A stretch of DNA of 32,351 bases from contig BMAT01006917.1 of the NCBI GenBank assembly GCA_019649035.1, forward strand, positions 45,775-78,125, in the 5' to 3' direction. Below the pieces are notes generated by a model. That model saw only the letters and a program-made list of their open reading frames with translations, had not been told where the DNA came from and ran no database searches. Position 1 is the first letter of the stretch. Each line of letters starts with the position of its first letter. The stretch comes from Elysia marginata. Lineage: Eukaryota > Mollusca > Gastropoda > Plakobranchidae. Shown here piece after piece: positions 22,501-28,922 of this stretch. A program made the translations under genes and the position numbers.

Positions 22501-24137
22501 CATTTATATTTACATCTCTGCAGTCTATCAAGAGTGTCACTTCCAACACAGCAAACTCGACTCCGACGCGTGTGGAATCGCCAGCCCCTCCCCAGGCAGC
22601 TGCCCAACAGCTCCAGTGCACTCACGAGGGTTGCAATGTTGTGAGTTTTGTCCCTTGGAAATTTTGTTTTCTATCAAAAGGTCACTCAAAACTAACCTTT
22701 AAATCTTACAAGTCTCGCTATCAGTAAAAGTGAGTTGGATATTGCATTCTTGAATCTTTTTCTCAGGGGTTTTTTCGCCTTTACTCACTTTTTCATGACT
22801 TTTTAAGAAAAGAATTGCAACATTTCCTTTGATGTGAAAGTTATCATTGCATAATCAACATACAAAATCCGATAGTTTTCTATATGTGACATGTTTTTTT
22901 TTTCGCCTTTGGCTTTGCTAGATTTTAACTCTTGGTTTCAAGTTCATAAGGTTCAATTCTCTTTATTCAAAGTTTAGATGAAGGGCCACAGAAAGTTTTC
23001 CCTAGCAGTTTTCATTCTCCAAAGAATACAAGTTTTTGGTAAATGCTCACTGCTTGAATTTGCCATTCTAGAACCCAGCTAGAGGTGTCTATGACCCATG
23101 CAACAAGTTAGGTTTTGCATTTACCTTTGGTCTAGTAAATAAACCTGATCATTTGAACATTATTTAAATCCTCTAAAGTCAAAGGTTTTTTCCTTTCCCA
23201 ACAGTATATTATAAGGGTTCCACTGTATTCTATGCCTATTCTAAAACTTAATTTCTTGTCTTTGATGATTTTCTAAGGTGTGCTCCTCCAAGCAAAGCTT
23301 GAAGCGACACATGGTCAGGCAGCATGGTGATTTAGGCTCAAAACCTGCTGTTGTTAACACAAAGCCCAAGAACAACAGCAAGCCTGCAGCGAACAAGTCA
23401 AGCAAGAAGTCGCGGCCAAGCACTCCCAGTCGATCACCTGTGTATGACCAGTATGGCGAGGAAATCTTCCCCTGCAAGCTCTGTGGCAGGTAAGCCGTTT
23501 TGTTTCATATCAGAAATGTTGATCGGAGACATTGACATTTAAAAGCAGACTTGTTTCTCTAATTCTAAATACCGGTATTTCAAATCAATAAAAATTCTAA
23601 TCTTTCTCTCCAAGATTTTTAGAACTTCAGAAAAATGCAAGTTAAAAATAGCAAAACCTTGAAACTTTAAATTGCAACAGCCAACTTTACTTGAACTGGT
23701 TGGAAGACTTTGGTTGTTTATAAAACTCCACCTGTAAGCTTTAAAAAAAAACACATTCACTCCTTGCATAGCTTTTATCGGTTAGTAAAATGCGATTTGC
23801 AGTAGTTTTTACTTCCAATCACAACTTCTAAGTAATCCAGTCGTAAAGATGAGATTAAAGAATTTTCAAAGTTTGCAAATTTGAGATCCTCTTATTTTCA
23901 GGTAAAAAAATTGTGAGCCATGGTATTTGTGGAGGCAAAATGTGTGGAAAATTAAGAATAACTTTATTTTCTGTGCTTTTTTGTTTTCCCAGAGTATTTG
24001 CCAAAGTGAAAAGTCGATGTGCTCACATGAAGAGCCACAAGATTGCAGAACAGACTCAGCAAGAGAAGGCCAACGAGCAGATCCAGCAGGAGAAGGCGAA
24101 TGAAGTTCTCAGCAATGCCAGTTATGGCGGGTTCTAA
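3666..24137 (+). CDS. TRERF1: TRERF1-like ELM2-SANT zinc-finger transcriptional regulator (20 coding exons joined, 5' partial)
   Basis: Twenty exons join in frame to about 1764 residues ending at TAA 24135-24137. Order of parts (numbering from the first exon seen): Gln-rich N-terminus with C2H2 finger 1 at 208-228 (C-x2-C-x12-H-x3-H); Gln-rich exons to about 852; Ser/Ala/Pro-rich region 853-1356 with a conserved-looking LRSPRV...[11 protein letters not shown] stretch near 1255-1300; ELM2 from about 1357 ([14 protein letters not shown]); SANT about 1466-1520 (W1469, W1510); finger 2 at 1639-1662 (C-x4-C-x12-H-x4-H); finger 3 at 1712-1732. One internal finger, ELM2, SANT and terminal fingers is the TRERF1 architecture; MIDEAS lacks the fingers. 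Known for the family: ELM2-SANT binds HDAC1/2 and DNTTIP1 in the nuclear MiDAC deacetylase complex. That this protein does the same is inference. The N-terminal exon with the start codon is not identified; human TRERF1 is shorter (about 1200 residues), the excess here being low-complexity Gln/Ser sequence. Confidence 0.88.
3873..4233 (+). other. Intron 1 of those seen
   Basis: A GT-AG intron with T-rich stretches and no other feature recognised. Confidence 0.75.
4234..4398 (+). CDS. TRERF1: Coding exon 2 (coiled Gln-rich, Q10 tract)
   Basis: The acceptor is ctctcag|gtg and the donor GGC|gtgagt; 55 codons, phase 0 at both ends. It begins [19 protein letters not shown], likely helical, and carries ten consecutive Gln codons (four CAA, six CAG) before [11 protein letters not shown]. 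Confidence 0.8.
4399..5257 (+). other. Intron 2
   Basis: A GT-AG intron with long poly-T runs near 4613-4670. Short open frames here are low-complexity. Nothing else is recognised. Confidence 0.75.
5258..5478 (+). CDS. TRERF1: Coding exon 3 (Ser/Thr/Pro-rich)
   Basis: The acceptor is tttccacag|gtg and the donor AAAAC|gtaaga; 73 codons plus two bases. The product ([17 protein letters not shown]...[10 protein letters not shown]) is Ser/Pro/Gly-rich and probably disordered. It leads directly into zinc finger 1, encoded by the next exon. Confidence 0.85.
5730..5844 (+). CDS. TRERF1: Coding exon 4 (C2H2 zinc finger 1)
   Basis: The acceptor is atatttcag and the donor AAG|gtatat. One base completes the split Thr codon, then 38 codons follow. 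The whole C2H2 finger lies here: [19 protein letters not shown] followed by RCH, spacing C-x2-C-x12-H-x3-H. Its ALNGHMRxH core is typical of TRERF1-type fingers. Confidence 0.92.
5845..6252 (+). other. Intron 4
   Basis: A GT-AG intron, AT-rich, ending in a long pyrimidine tract before the acceptor. No other feature seen. Confidence 0.75.
6253..6501 (+). CDS. TRERF1: Coding exon 5 (Ser/Pro-rich linker)
   Basis: The acceptor is catctaacag and the donor CTGCAG|gtacat; 83 codons, phase 0 at both ends. It starts [19 protein letters not shown] with basic residues and many SP/TP pairs, potential proline-directed phosphorylation sites, and ends HQLLQ. Confidence 0.87.
6951..6961. repeat. Left target-site duplication of retroposon
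   Basis: AAATTTCTGAT, identical over 11 bases to 7296-7306 on the other side of the insert. Confidence 0.75.
6962..7295 (-). mobile_element. Short retroposon with (GTGA)n tail and 11-bp target-site duplication
   Basis: AAATTTCTGAT occurs at 6951-6961 and again at 7296-7306, exactly flanking a 334-bp, more GC-rich insert. Read on the - strand the insert ends in a GTGAGTGAGTGAGTG tail, as in non-LTR retrotransposons or SINEs that end in a tetranucleotide repeat. The insert is open for 96 codons on the - strand (6998-7288, including [10 protein letters not shown]). I recall similar sequence as a common dispersed repeat in molluscs and other marine invertebrates, but could not search. I read it as a LINE-derived or SINE-like insertion rather than a gene. 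Confidence 0.72.
7296..7306. repeat. Right target-site duplication of retroposon
   Basis: AAATTTCTGAT, identical to 6951-6961. Confidence 0.75.
7408..7728 (+). CDS. TRERF1: Coding exon 6 (basic region plus Q17 polyglutamine tract)
   Basis: The acceptor is ctcaccacag and the donor CTCCAG|gtaggt; 107 codons, phase 0 at both ends. The first part contains [20 protein letters not shown], then a Q6 tract and a run of 17 Gln codons at 7561-7611 built from mixed CAG and CAA. It ends [10 protein letters not shown] shorter, interrupted version of the tract would be expected in relatives. Confidence 0.87.
7561..7611 (+). repeat. CAG/CAA repeat encoding Q17
   Basis: Seventeen Gln codons in blocks of 4 CAG, 5 CAA, 4 CAG and 4 CAA. 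The regular block alternation suggests duplication of a CAG4-CAA4/5 unit. CAA interruptions are expected to limit slippage. Confidence 0.9.
7729..8176 (+). other. Intron 6
   Basis: A GT-AG intron containing a G-run near 8092-8103 and otherwise AT-rich sequence. Confidence 0.75.
8177..8305 (+). CDS. TRERF1: Coding exon 7
   Basis: The acceptor is cctctccctcaag and the donor CAACAG|gttgga (weaker, +5 not G in the usual way). It has 43 codons, phase 0 at both ends, starting [13 protein letters not shown] and ending LVQSFQQ. The splice sites plus seamless phase on both sides support it. The 64-residue open frame overlapping it in another phase is a shadow. Confidence 0.78.
8306..9217 (+). other. 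Intron 7, carrying a MITE
   Basis: A GT-AG intron. The first 600 bases are AT-rich without features, then a pogo-like MITE at 8909-9067. Confidence 0.75.
8909..9067. mobile_element. Possible pogo/Tc1-like MITE with TA target site
   Basis: The left end reads CAGCAGAATCC...AAGTCAA and the reverse-complemented right end CAATGGAATCC...GAGTCAA: about 15 of 23 positions match. The insert is bounded by TA on both sides (8907-8908 and 9068-9069), as for Tc1/mariner/pogo elements. It is about 159 bp and non-coding. The ends are diverged, so this is moderate evidence. Confidence 0.5.
9218..9385 (+). CDS. TRERF1: Coding exon 8 (Gln-rich, predicted helical)
   Basis: The acceptor is gtccatcag|gtg and the donor GTACAG|gttagt; 56 codons, phase 0 at both ends. 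The product [18 protein letters not shown]... [22 protein letters not shown] looks like a helical, coiled-coil-prone Gln-rich segment continuing from exon 7. Confidence 0.86.
9386..9851 (+). other. Intron 8
   Basis: A GT-AG intron, AT-rich, no other feature recognised. Confidence 0.75.
9852..10832 (+). CDS. TRERF1: Coding exon 9 (long Gln/Ser-rich activation-like region)
   Basis: The acceptor is ggctcacccatag and the donor TCCCAG|gtttgt; 327 codons, phase 0 at both ends. It opens [19 protein letters not shown] and continues with Gln, Ser, Asn and Leu-rich sequence including [20 protein letters not shown] and a Q8 tract near 10666. No structured domain is recognisable. Such regions commonly act as activation or condensate-forming segments, but that is inference here. 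Confidence 0.9.
10833..11435 (+). other. Intron 9, carrying a SINE
   Basis: A GT-AG intron that contains a tRNA-derived SINE in its first half and, just after it, a TACAGTCAACTCC sequence at about 11199-11211 that resembles a pogo-like terminal repeat without a visible partner. Confidence 0.75.
10938..11160 (+). mobile_element. tRNA-derived SINE, copy 1
   Basis: It begins GGTGAGCGGAGGCTCAATTGAT (A-box-like region), followed about 40 bases later by a B-box-like GGGTTTGGTCC. It then has TTATTTGCCCACCCAG, GGAAAGCAATGACAGATTACCT and ATGAGGACCC blocks. All blocks recur in the same order, in opposite orientation, at about 25565-25762, which shows a dispersed family. Exact ends and target duplications are not clear. 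Confidence 0.7.
11436..12858 (+). CDS. TRERF1: Coding exon 10 (longest exon; Ala tract, Ser-rich, pre-ELM2 conserved motif)
   Basis: The acceptor is ctaattttttcag and the donor CGTAAAG|gtgagc; 474 codons plus one base. It begins [18 protein letters not shown] and has an eight-Ala tract near 11721-11744 and many Ser/Arg clusters ([16 protein letters not shown]). A basic patch [20 protein letters not shown] leads into LRSPRV and [19 protein letters not shown]. The last block looks like the conserved pre-ELM2 segment of TRERF1/MIDEAS proteins (recalled, not searched). The basic patch could serve as a nuclear signal. Confidence 0.92.
12859..13853 (+). other. Intron 10
   Basis: A GT-AG intron. 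It is AT-rich with a long T tract near 13755-13780. Open frames 13618-13961 run through the end of this intron into exon 11 in other phases and are shadows. Confidence 0.75.
13854..13944 (+). CDS. TRERF1: Coding exon 11 (acidic linker before ELM2)
   Basis: The acceptor is gtttgtttcag and the donor CAAGC|gtaagt, phase 1 in and phase 2 out. It encodes [20 protein letters not shown] and [11 protein letters not shown], an acidic linker that runs straight into the ELM2 start in the next exon. The phase match on both sides is exact. Confidence 0.88.
13945..15274 (+). other. Intron 11
   Basis: A GT-AG intron. It starts with a run of about 20 G (13964-13985, one C interruption) and includes a short (AGATCT)n array at 14039-14053. 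The remainder is AT-rich without recognisable features. Confidence 0.75.
14039..14053. repeat. (AGATCT)n microsatellite, short
   Basis: TAGATCTAGATCTAG, the same hexamer as at 2189-2208 and 17599-17627. Confidence 0.75.
15275..15324 (+). CDS. TRERF1: Coding exon 12 (ELM2 N-terminal motif)
   Basis: This 50-base micro-exon has acceptor tttttttttcag and donor AGAG|gtaaaa. It encodes [18 protein letters not shown]-x-I/V-G-x-x-Y/F-Q-A-x-I/L-P is the signature opening of ELM2 domains, which makes this the strongest single family marker in the gene. Confidence 0.93.
15572..15664 (+). CDS. TRERF1: Coding exon 13 (ELM2 middle)
   Basis: The acceptor is aatcttatttcag and the donor CCAGT|gtaagt. It encodes [20 protein letters not shown] then [11 protein letters not shown]. 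The LWHP motif is typical of the TRERF1/MIDEAS version of ELM2 rather than the CoREST or MTA versions. Confidence 0.9.
15665..16297 (+). other. Intron 13
   Basis: A GT-AG intron with no other feature recognised. Confidence 0.75.
16298..16401 (+). CDS. TRERF1: Coding exon 14 (ELM2 helical part)
   Basis: The acceptor is tctgttactgcag and the donor ATTCAG|gtgaga. In the correct phase it reads [20 protein letters not shown] followed by [15 protein letters not shown]. The last segment is the ELM2 helix (EyALhlLh...G.i) that leads to the HDAC-binding SANT region. A different frame is also open across this exon and should be ignored. Confidence 0.92.
16746..16756. other. Assembly gap (11 N) adjoining a C homopolymer
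   Basis: Eleven Ns are followed by about 16 C. The real length of the homopolymer and of the intron here is unknown. Confidence 0.95.
17107..17112. repeat. Left target-site duplication AACAAT
   Basis: AACAAT directly precedes the left TIR and matches 18435-18440. Confidence 0.65.
17599..17627. repeat. (AGATCT)n microsatellite inside hAT-like element
   Basis: About five palindromic AGATCT units, longest of three such arrays in the window. Confidence 0.9.
17718..18147 (+). pseudogene. Broken BED-type zinc finger of a transposase
   Basis: The frame from 17718 reads [20 protein letters not shown] and onward to DVAGRVWCS. An in-frame TGA at 17904-17906 interrupts it, after which the same frame continues [14 protein letters not shown]. 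At the A9 run (17941-17949) the reading must shift by one base to continue [18 protein letters not shown]-x2-C ... H-x-x-x-x-H spacing with YGSxG between is a BED-like finger. The downstream segment [12 protein letters not shown] may be the remnant of the following transposase region. One nonsense change and one frameshift mean no functional product. Confidence 0.6.
18319..18370. repeat. GC-rich palindrome and hairpin near the transposon right end
   Basis: CCGGGGGG-AGCATG-CCCCCGG is followed by CCCCCCTAGG and then CCGCC-TTC-GGCGG. It stands out from the AT-rich surroundings. Such subterminal structures are common in TIR elements. Confidence 0.65.
18435..18440. repeat. Right target-site duplication AACAAT
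   Basis: AACAAT directly follows the right TIR and matches 17107-17112. Confidence 0.65.
18573..18648 (+). CDS. TRERF1: Coding exon 15 (ELM2 to SANT connector)
   Basis: The acceptor is ttgcccctgcag and the donor TATCAAG|gtaggt; 25 codons plus one base. [20 protein letters not shown] continues the ELM2 C-terminal helix ([10 protein letters not shown]). The hAT-like relic ends 139 bases upstream of this exon. Confidence 0.92.
18649..19249 (+). other. Intron 15
   Basis: A GT-AG intron with no other feature recognised. Confidence 0.75.
19250..19338 (+). CDS. TRERF1: Coding exon 16 (SANT helices 1-2)
   Basis: The acceptor is attgtttgtag and the donor AGAGAT|gtaagt. It encodes [20 protein letters not shown] and [10 protein letters not shown], the first half of a SANT domain with the conserved W, E-x-x-x-F and H-x-K-D-F pattern. 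Confidence 0.94.
19339..20111 (+). other. Intron 16, splits the SANT domain
   Basis: A GT-AG intron between SANT helices 2 and 3; AT-rich, nothing else seen. Confidence 0.8.
20112..20450 (+). CDS. TRERF1: Coding exon 17 (SANT helix 3, then Ala/Gln and acidic tail)
   Basis: The acceptor is tttttcacttcag and the donor CCTGAT|gtaagt; 113 codons, phase 0 at both ends. It starts [20 protein letters not shown], the third SANT helix, followed by a basic stretch ([18 protein letters not shown]). An Ala/Gln-rich helix and an acidic segment ending [12 protein letters not shown] complete it. Confidence 0.94.
20451..22523 (+). other. Intron 17
   Basis: A GT-AG intron, one of the two longest in the window. 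It contains an unrecognised, more complex block at about 21121-21390 and a G homopolymer with one N (21576-21595), where the assembly is uncertain. A 76-codon frame at 21600-21830 has no recognisable domain and no splice support. Confidence 0.75.
21576..21595. other. G homopolymer ending in an N
   Basis: Nineteen G followed by one N: an assembly uncertainty like the C-run gap at 16746-16772. Confidence 0.9.
22524..22640 (+). CDS. TRERF1: Coding exon 18 (linker and first half of zinc finger 2)
   Basis: The acceptor is tacatctctgcag and the donor AATGTT|gtgagt; 39 codons, phase 0 at both ends. The Ser/Pro/Ala-rich linker ends in [10 protein letters not shown], supplying the two cysteines of finger 2. 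The finger is completed only after splicing to exon 19. Confidence 0.9.
22641..23277 (+). other. Intron 18, splits zinc finger 2
   Basis: A GT-AG intron placed between the cysteine and histidine halves of finger 2. Near its end, GGGTTCCACTGTA (23214-23226) resembles a pogo-like terminal repeat, without a partner that I can find. Confidence 0.75.
23278..23489 (+). CDS. TRERF1: Coding exon 19 (second half of finger 2, basic linker, first half of finger 3)
   Basis: The acceptor is gattttctaag|gtg and the donor GGCAG|gtaagc; 70 codons plus two bases. It begins [16 protein letters not shown], giving the histidines of finger 2. A Lys/Ser/Pro-rich linker follows ([16 protein letters not shown]), then [10 protein letters not shown] with the cysteines of finger 3. 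Confidence 0.92.
23490..23992 (+). other. Intron 19, splits zinc finger 3
   Basis: A GT-AG intron between the Cys and His halves of finger 3; no other feature seen. Confidence 0.8.
23993..24137 (+). CDS. TRERF1: Coding exon 20 (second half of finger 3, C-terminus, stop)
   Basis: The acceptor is ttttgttttcccag and the exon ends at TAA 24135-24137. It reads (R)[20 protein letters not shown], completing finger 3 (C-x2-C-x12-H-x3-H). A helical tail with a repeated QQEKANE unit follows, and the protein ends NASYGGF. Confidence 0.93.
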
Positions 24138-24226
24138 CAGTCTCTACTCTGACCTTCTAGGAGGGAGCGAAACGAAGCACTGCACAGAGACTCAGTTTAC
24201 AAGTCTGGTGTAAACATATGAACCTG

Positions 24227-24294
24227 AGACTAGATAGGCAGGCTGCAACATGATCTCTCAAGACTAGATAGGCAGGCTGCAACAAGATCTCTCT
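24227..24294. repeat. 34-bp tandem duplication
   Basis: AGACTAGATAGGCAGGCTGC... occurs at 24227-24260 and 24261-24294 with about two differences, some 90 bases after the stop codon. Confidence 0.85.
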
Positions 24295-24488
24295 CTTGCA
24301 TATTATAAGAGAAGCTGCCAGGGTAAAAAAAAACAGCTGGATTGATATGTGTAATTCTGGAGTTGATCTTTGGTGTATCTGCCTTATGGTGAAATGTTCA
24401 AACTTAGTGCCAATCTTTGATATACAACCATATCATGTGATACAGATAACTTTGTAAATGGCGTTTGTATTTGAGAGAGTGCTGTTAG

Positions 24489-24717
24489 CTGTACTAGGAA
24501 TCTGTGTGTGTGTTGCTAGCTGAAACAGGTCTATGGATGTGTGTGTGTTGCTAGCTCAACTAGGTCTTTAGATGTGTGTGCTGCCAGCTCAACTTGGTCT
24601 GTGGATGTGTGTGTTGCTAGCTCAACTAGGTCTGTGGATGTGCTTGTTGCTACCTGTACTAGGTCTGTGGATGTGTGTGTTGCTAGCTGTACTAGGTCTG
24701 TGGATGTGTGTGCTCCT
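24489..24717. repeat. 33-bp minisatellite, about 6-7 copies
   Basis: The unit GGATGTGTGTGTTGCTAGCT plus CAACTAGGTCTGT repeats with small changes. Because 33 is a multiple of three, two frames stay open and give 11-residue repeats (e.g. RSVDVCVASST). They lie after the stop codon and are not evidence of coding. Confidence 0.85.
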
Positions 24718-25564
24718 GGATCACCCTACAAACTCATGTGCTCAATCTTTATGTTATAAACAATTTCAATTCAATCCATCATCCACAAATTACAAGGATG
24801 GAAACAAAATATGTTGAGAAATTAAAAAAAAAAAAATTTCAATGGAAAGTTATTTTCTTGCCAGATTAATACTGAATAAGGCTGGCTTAAAAATTTGCAT
24901 TTTCTCTTTGTAATTGATTAGTTGCATCTTTAGTGATCTCTCAAATCTGTGACTTAACTTGCAGAACTTATGAGGTATAATAGAAGGCAGCAAGGCAATA
25001 AGCACATCCTCTTAAAAATGCTTCTTAATGGTGTTTCCCATTGTTCAGTTAGACCACATTCATGCCTGATACAAATGAATTGTTCAGAACTCATTTCTAT
25101 TTGGGGGGGGTTTATGTTATTTAAAATTAGATTACTCATAATTCTTTGTTTATGTTGCACTAATTTATTTTTTGTCTTTTCTTTTTCGTTACTTTCAAAA
25201 ACTTTACTTTGATAAGTAATTTTGGTATTTGAGACCTAACAACTTATTTCTTCTTAAAATATTTGGGAGTATACAACAGTGAGACACAATGTAAATTGAA
25301 GATTAAGCATGAGGCTGAACTGTTTTTAGAGGAACTAAAAAATTAAGGTAAAGCACATTTAACCAGACTCTGACAGATTGCTGGCTTTTTCATTTCTAGC
25401 TTCCTCTTTTGGCTATTTAACAACCAGTTTGTATACTTTTGTTTTTGTCTTTTAATCTTGACTTCAGTATTTGTGTAATTGCAAATGTGAAAAGTCAGTC
25501 GTAATTGGCTTATGTTTACCCGCATAAAGTGAGTAAAATTATTCCTATACTTGAAAAGTGCACA

Positions 25565-25762
25565 AAGGAACAACGAGTGGGGTCCTCATATAGTAAGGTA
25601 GTTTGCCATTGCTTTGATCACCACTTTTATTGTCACAGATCCTTAACAGATCTAGGTATCCAGTTAGTGTCTGGTGGGCCAGGGAAGCAAATAAAAGTTT
25701 GCCCAGGCTGGGGATTGAGCCGGCCGGACCTTCTAGAGTAATACTAGTTAGGCCACCGCTCA
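25565..25762 (-). mobile_element. tRNA-derived SINE, copy 2
   Basis: On the - strand it reads GCAGTGAGCGGTGGCCTAAC, then a B-box-like GGCTCAATCCCC, TTTATTTGCTTCCCTGG, AAAGCAATGGCAAACTACCT and ATGAGGACCCC. This is the same order of blocks as copy 1 at about 10938-11160. It sits in the 3' UTR in antisense orientation. Confidence 0.72.
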
Positions 25763-27682
25763 CTGCTACCACCATCAAGTATGAGGGATTTGTTTAGTCT
25801 GGTGAAGGCTTCAAAAGTCCATTATTTCTGCTAAGTAAACGAAGGAGCTGAAGCAGGAAAATAATACAATTTGCCACACAGAGTAAATTTTTAGTCAGAT
25901 TCTTGTATTTCTTTTTTTGTCCTTTTTTTTTAGTTATAATTTATCTAAAAAGTATTCATTTCATACTCATTCAAGATGGCTTGAGGAAAAAAAAAAGACA
26001 TACAGCAGCAGCTTTCCTAGGTTTTGGATTTATCAAGAAAAACTGAGATCCAAAAAAAATTTAAGGTCTGCATTGTAAAACTACAGATTTTTTTTGTCTG
26101 TTAATTGTAGAATTTTCTTCTCTTATTGTTCAAATTTAATGTTTTAGAGCTGCGGCTATTTACATTAATTTTCATCTTGTGCTGTTTACTAGAAGGTGCT
26201 GGCAAGTAACAGAGTAACATTTTTCTTTACATACTTTGACTATGCTTTTTTTTTTGTTATTGATAACTCTGCTTGTACCAGCTTTAGTGCCTGCTAGAAG
26301 ATGACAAGGTACCAAGAAAGTGGTTGGAGTAGTGTTTTGCTTTATTCTATGTCTAGAAAATTTTGCAATGGTTTTTTGTCCAAATTTTAAGGATTGGATC
26401 AGTATTTCTCCGAATAGCTGTACATTTTTGTTTGTTCAGTGGTCCTCTATTAAAGCCCACACAGATCTTTCTTCATTTTTATACAAGAAAGCTTGTAATC
26501 ATTTGCTTTGATTTCAATTAATGCTTATGGAAAGAAATATGAAAGGTTTCCCTAACAGTATTGACATGATCTTAGTAAGCTTTTGGCTCTACCCAAGCAT
26601 TCTTTTGTCTTTTCTATACTTGAAATTTATCAATCATTTTTTGTATTCAATTACACACAACGTATGTAATTATAGGTGGGTTATATCCACTGTATAAGCA
26701 GATTAGGATGTGTCGACTATTCTGTACATCTTGCTAAGGTTGGAGCAGTGCGCATTTCACTAACCCTGAATAAAAATACAAAACTTGAAATTAGAAAGCT
26801 CAAGAAGAAAAATGAGACACAACTTATACAAAATACCTTATCTTAATTTTTGCACCTTAGACTGACATAATTGTATGTCCAATTTAGGTTTAAATAGTTG
26901 CTTTTAGATTCGGTTTTGTTAAATTTCAAATACACTTGGAATATACCTTTTTCCGCAATCACTTGAATGATTGGCATTCATTCTTCCCTGAAAATGGTGC
27001 TCAATTCGAAGCGTTATAAACTTACATTGGATTTTAAACTGTTAGGGTGGCAACATGTAGATGTAGACAGTATTGTAATTTGTTCATACTGCAAGCATTT
27101 CCTGAACAAGTCCTTTCAAAATAGTTGTTGACTTGCAAGGATGGCAAGATTGGGTTTGAGAGAGCATGACATTTTGTTGCTGGCTCAAATAGTTTATTCA
27201 AATATTTTATCCTGTACCACAGTGTGCAGTATCTTTATTTTATTAGCTTGTTGCTACTGGTAAACCCCAGTGGACTTGTTGTTGATGGTGGGGTCTTATT
27301 TTTTTAGCCTGTTCAGAAATAGTGTTCCATGGTATGAGTATCCATTTTAGCACCTGGTATTGGAGTTTAGGGCTATTAAGTTTAAAAAAAATTTTAAATG
27401 ATGCCTTAAGGCAACATTATTGTTTCAGGAAAAAAATATTTGTAAATAGCCTTTATTCTAGGTTTCTGTTGGTTTTTTGCAACATGTGTGTACAAGTTGG
27501 AGTCACTGTCAGAGGTTGTTTTCAATATATGATAAATGTAAAATGCTAACAAGCTTGTGCTGCTTGAAAGTTTTGTAAATATATATATGTATGTACTAGC
27601 GCAGCTAGATAATAGGGCCATAATGTACCTTAATATTTGCTCACCGAAACCACATGCATTTGGTTAATCACATCTTAAAGTA

Positions 27683-27688
27683 AATAAA
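27683..27688 (+). terminator. Candidate polyadenylation signal AATAAA
   Basis: AATAAA followed by ACAAGTGTATT about 20 bases later; a possible proximal site that would exclude most of the Pumilio cluster. Confidence 0.3.
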
Positions 27689-28916
27689 GCACAAACTGAA
27701 TACAAGTGTATTACTGACCTATAAAATAACAACCACTGTTGACTTAAATTCTTCACCACAAGATTTAGAGGCAGCAAGCAAGCTAGTACTACATGGACTG
27801 ACGTCGCTTCAAGCTGCCACTGCTGCTTTTGCTGCTTGTACATGCATCATCTGTAAATATGTACATATTGTACGCAGATCTTATACACAGAGAAGTCGGT
27901 GGAAGAGATACATTATTTCATCGTGTGACCAACCAAGATACACTTTCACTGGGCTCTTGAAAGCCTAAGTTGCTAGTATATTATCATAAAGCTCAGATTC
28001 AACAAATAAGCGTTTTCGAAAGTTGTGTGCGTAGTGCCCATGAGGGGAAGCGTGTGTGTTTTATTACTTCCGGTCTTCGACAATGCATACCGCATTGTTG
28101 GGATTAAATAGATATGTGAAGTCTGATCTTGATGAATCAGAAACTATGAAACACTTCATTTTGTTTCGCTTTTTGTTAGCCTTTCGACTATAATAGTTTC
28201 TTGAGTAGGCCCTACATAAATCTTTTGTTCTTCTTTGGTTTCATGGATTTCGCAGTTGTGTAATTTGAAACTTGCTTTGTTTTAGTGATGTGCATTGGGG
28301 TTACTGAGTTTTTTGTTTGTTTTTTTGTTTGTTTTTTTTTTTTTAAAGGGGGGGGGAGCTGTCTCTTTTTTTTTTTGTCATGTTTTTATTTTTAGATATT
28401 CCAAGTCAACTTAGCACAAATTCTTGACTTGTCTAAGGACTCATTTATCACCAACTCTCAGGGTATGGACTAAAAGATACCAGCATTCAAAGGGAACACA
28501 CGAAACAATTACAAGAGTAGATATCCAAGATTTCTATATAGTGTTTATTTTTTAAACATTATATAGCTTATTAGAATAATTGTGTATAAGTTTATTGTAT
28601 GTACAAGATGTTTGTAATTTTTTTGAAATTCCACTTATGTTCATTGATCTGTCATTTATTAATACATAAAGTTTTGCACTCTATAAGATTAACCTAATAG
28701 CTATTTAATATATATTAATATTACCTGTATAATGTAATTAATACACATTGTAATTATAAAAATTTAGAATACAAATTGTTTATTTTTTTGTTACTAAAAA
28801 TTTTTGTTTTCTTTGAGCTTACAACTTGCTCTTTAAGAAGTTTATGAAATGAGTAAGGCTTTTAAATGATGAGCATTTAACATTGGTTATAATAGCCTGT
28901 TCTTATGATTACTGTA

Positions 28917-28922
28917 AATAAA
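28917..28922 (+). terminator. Candidate polyadenylation signal AATAAA
   Basis: AATAAA overlaps a Pumilio octamer (TGTAAATAAATA). The downstream GT-rich element is weak. Confidence 0.3.

Noticed and set aside
24541..24817. Two overlapping open frames with 11-residue repeats (CVASSTRSVDV and LGLWMCVLLAQ)
   Set aside because: They are translations of the 33-bp minisatellite after the stop codon; no start context, domain or splice support.
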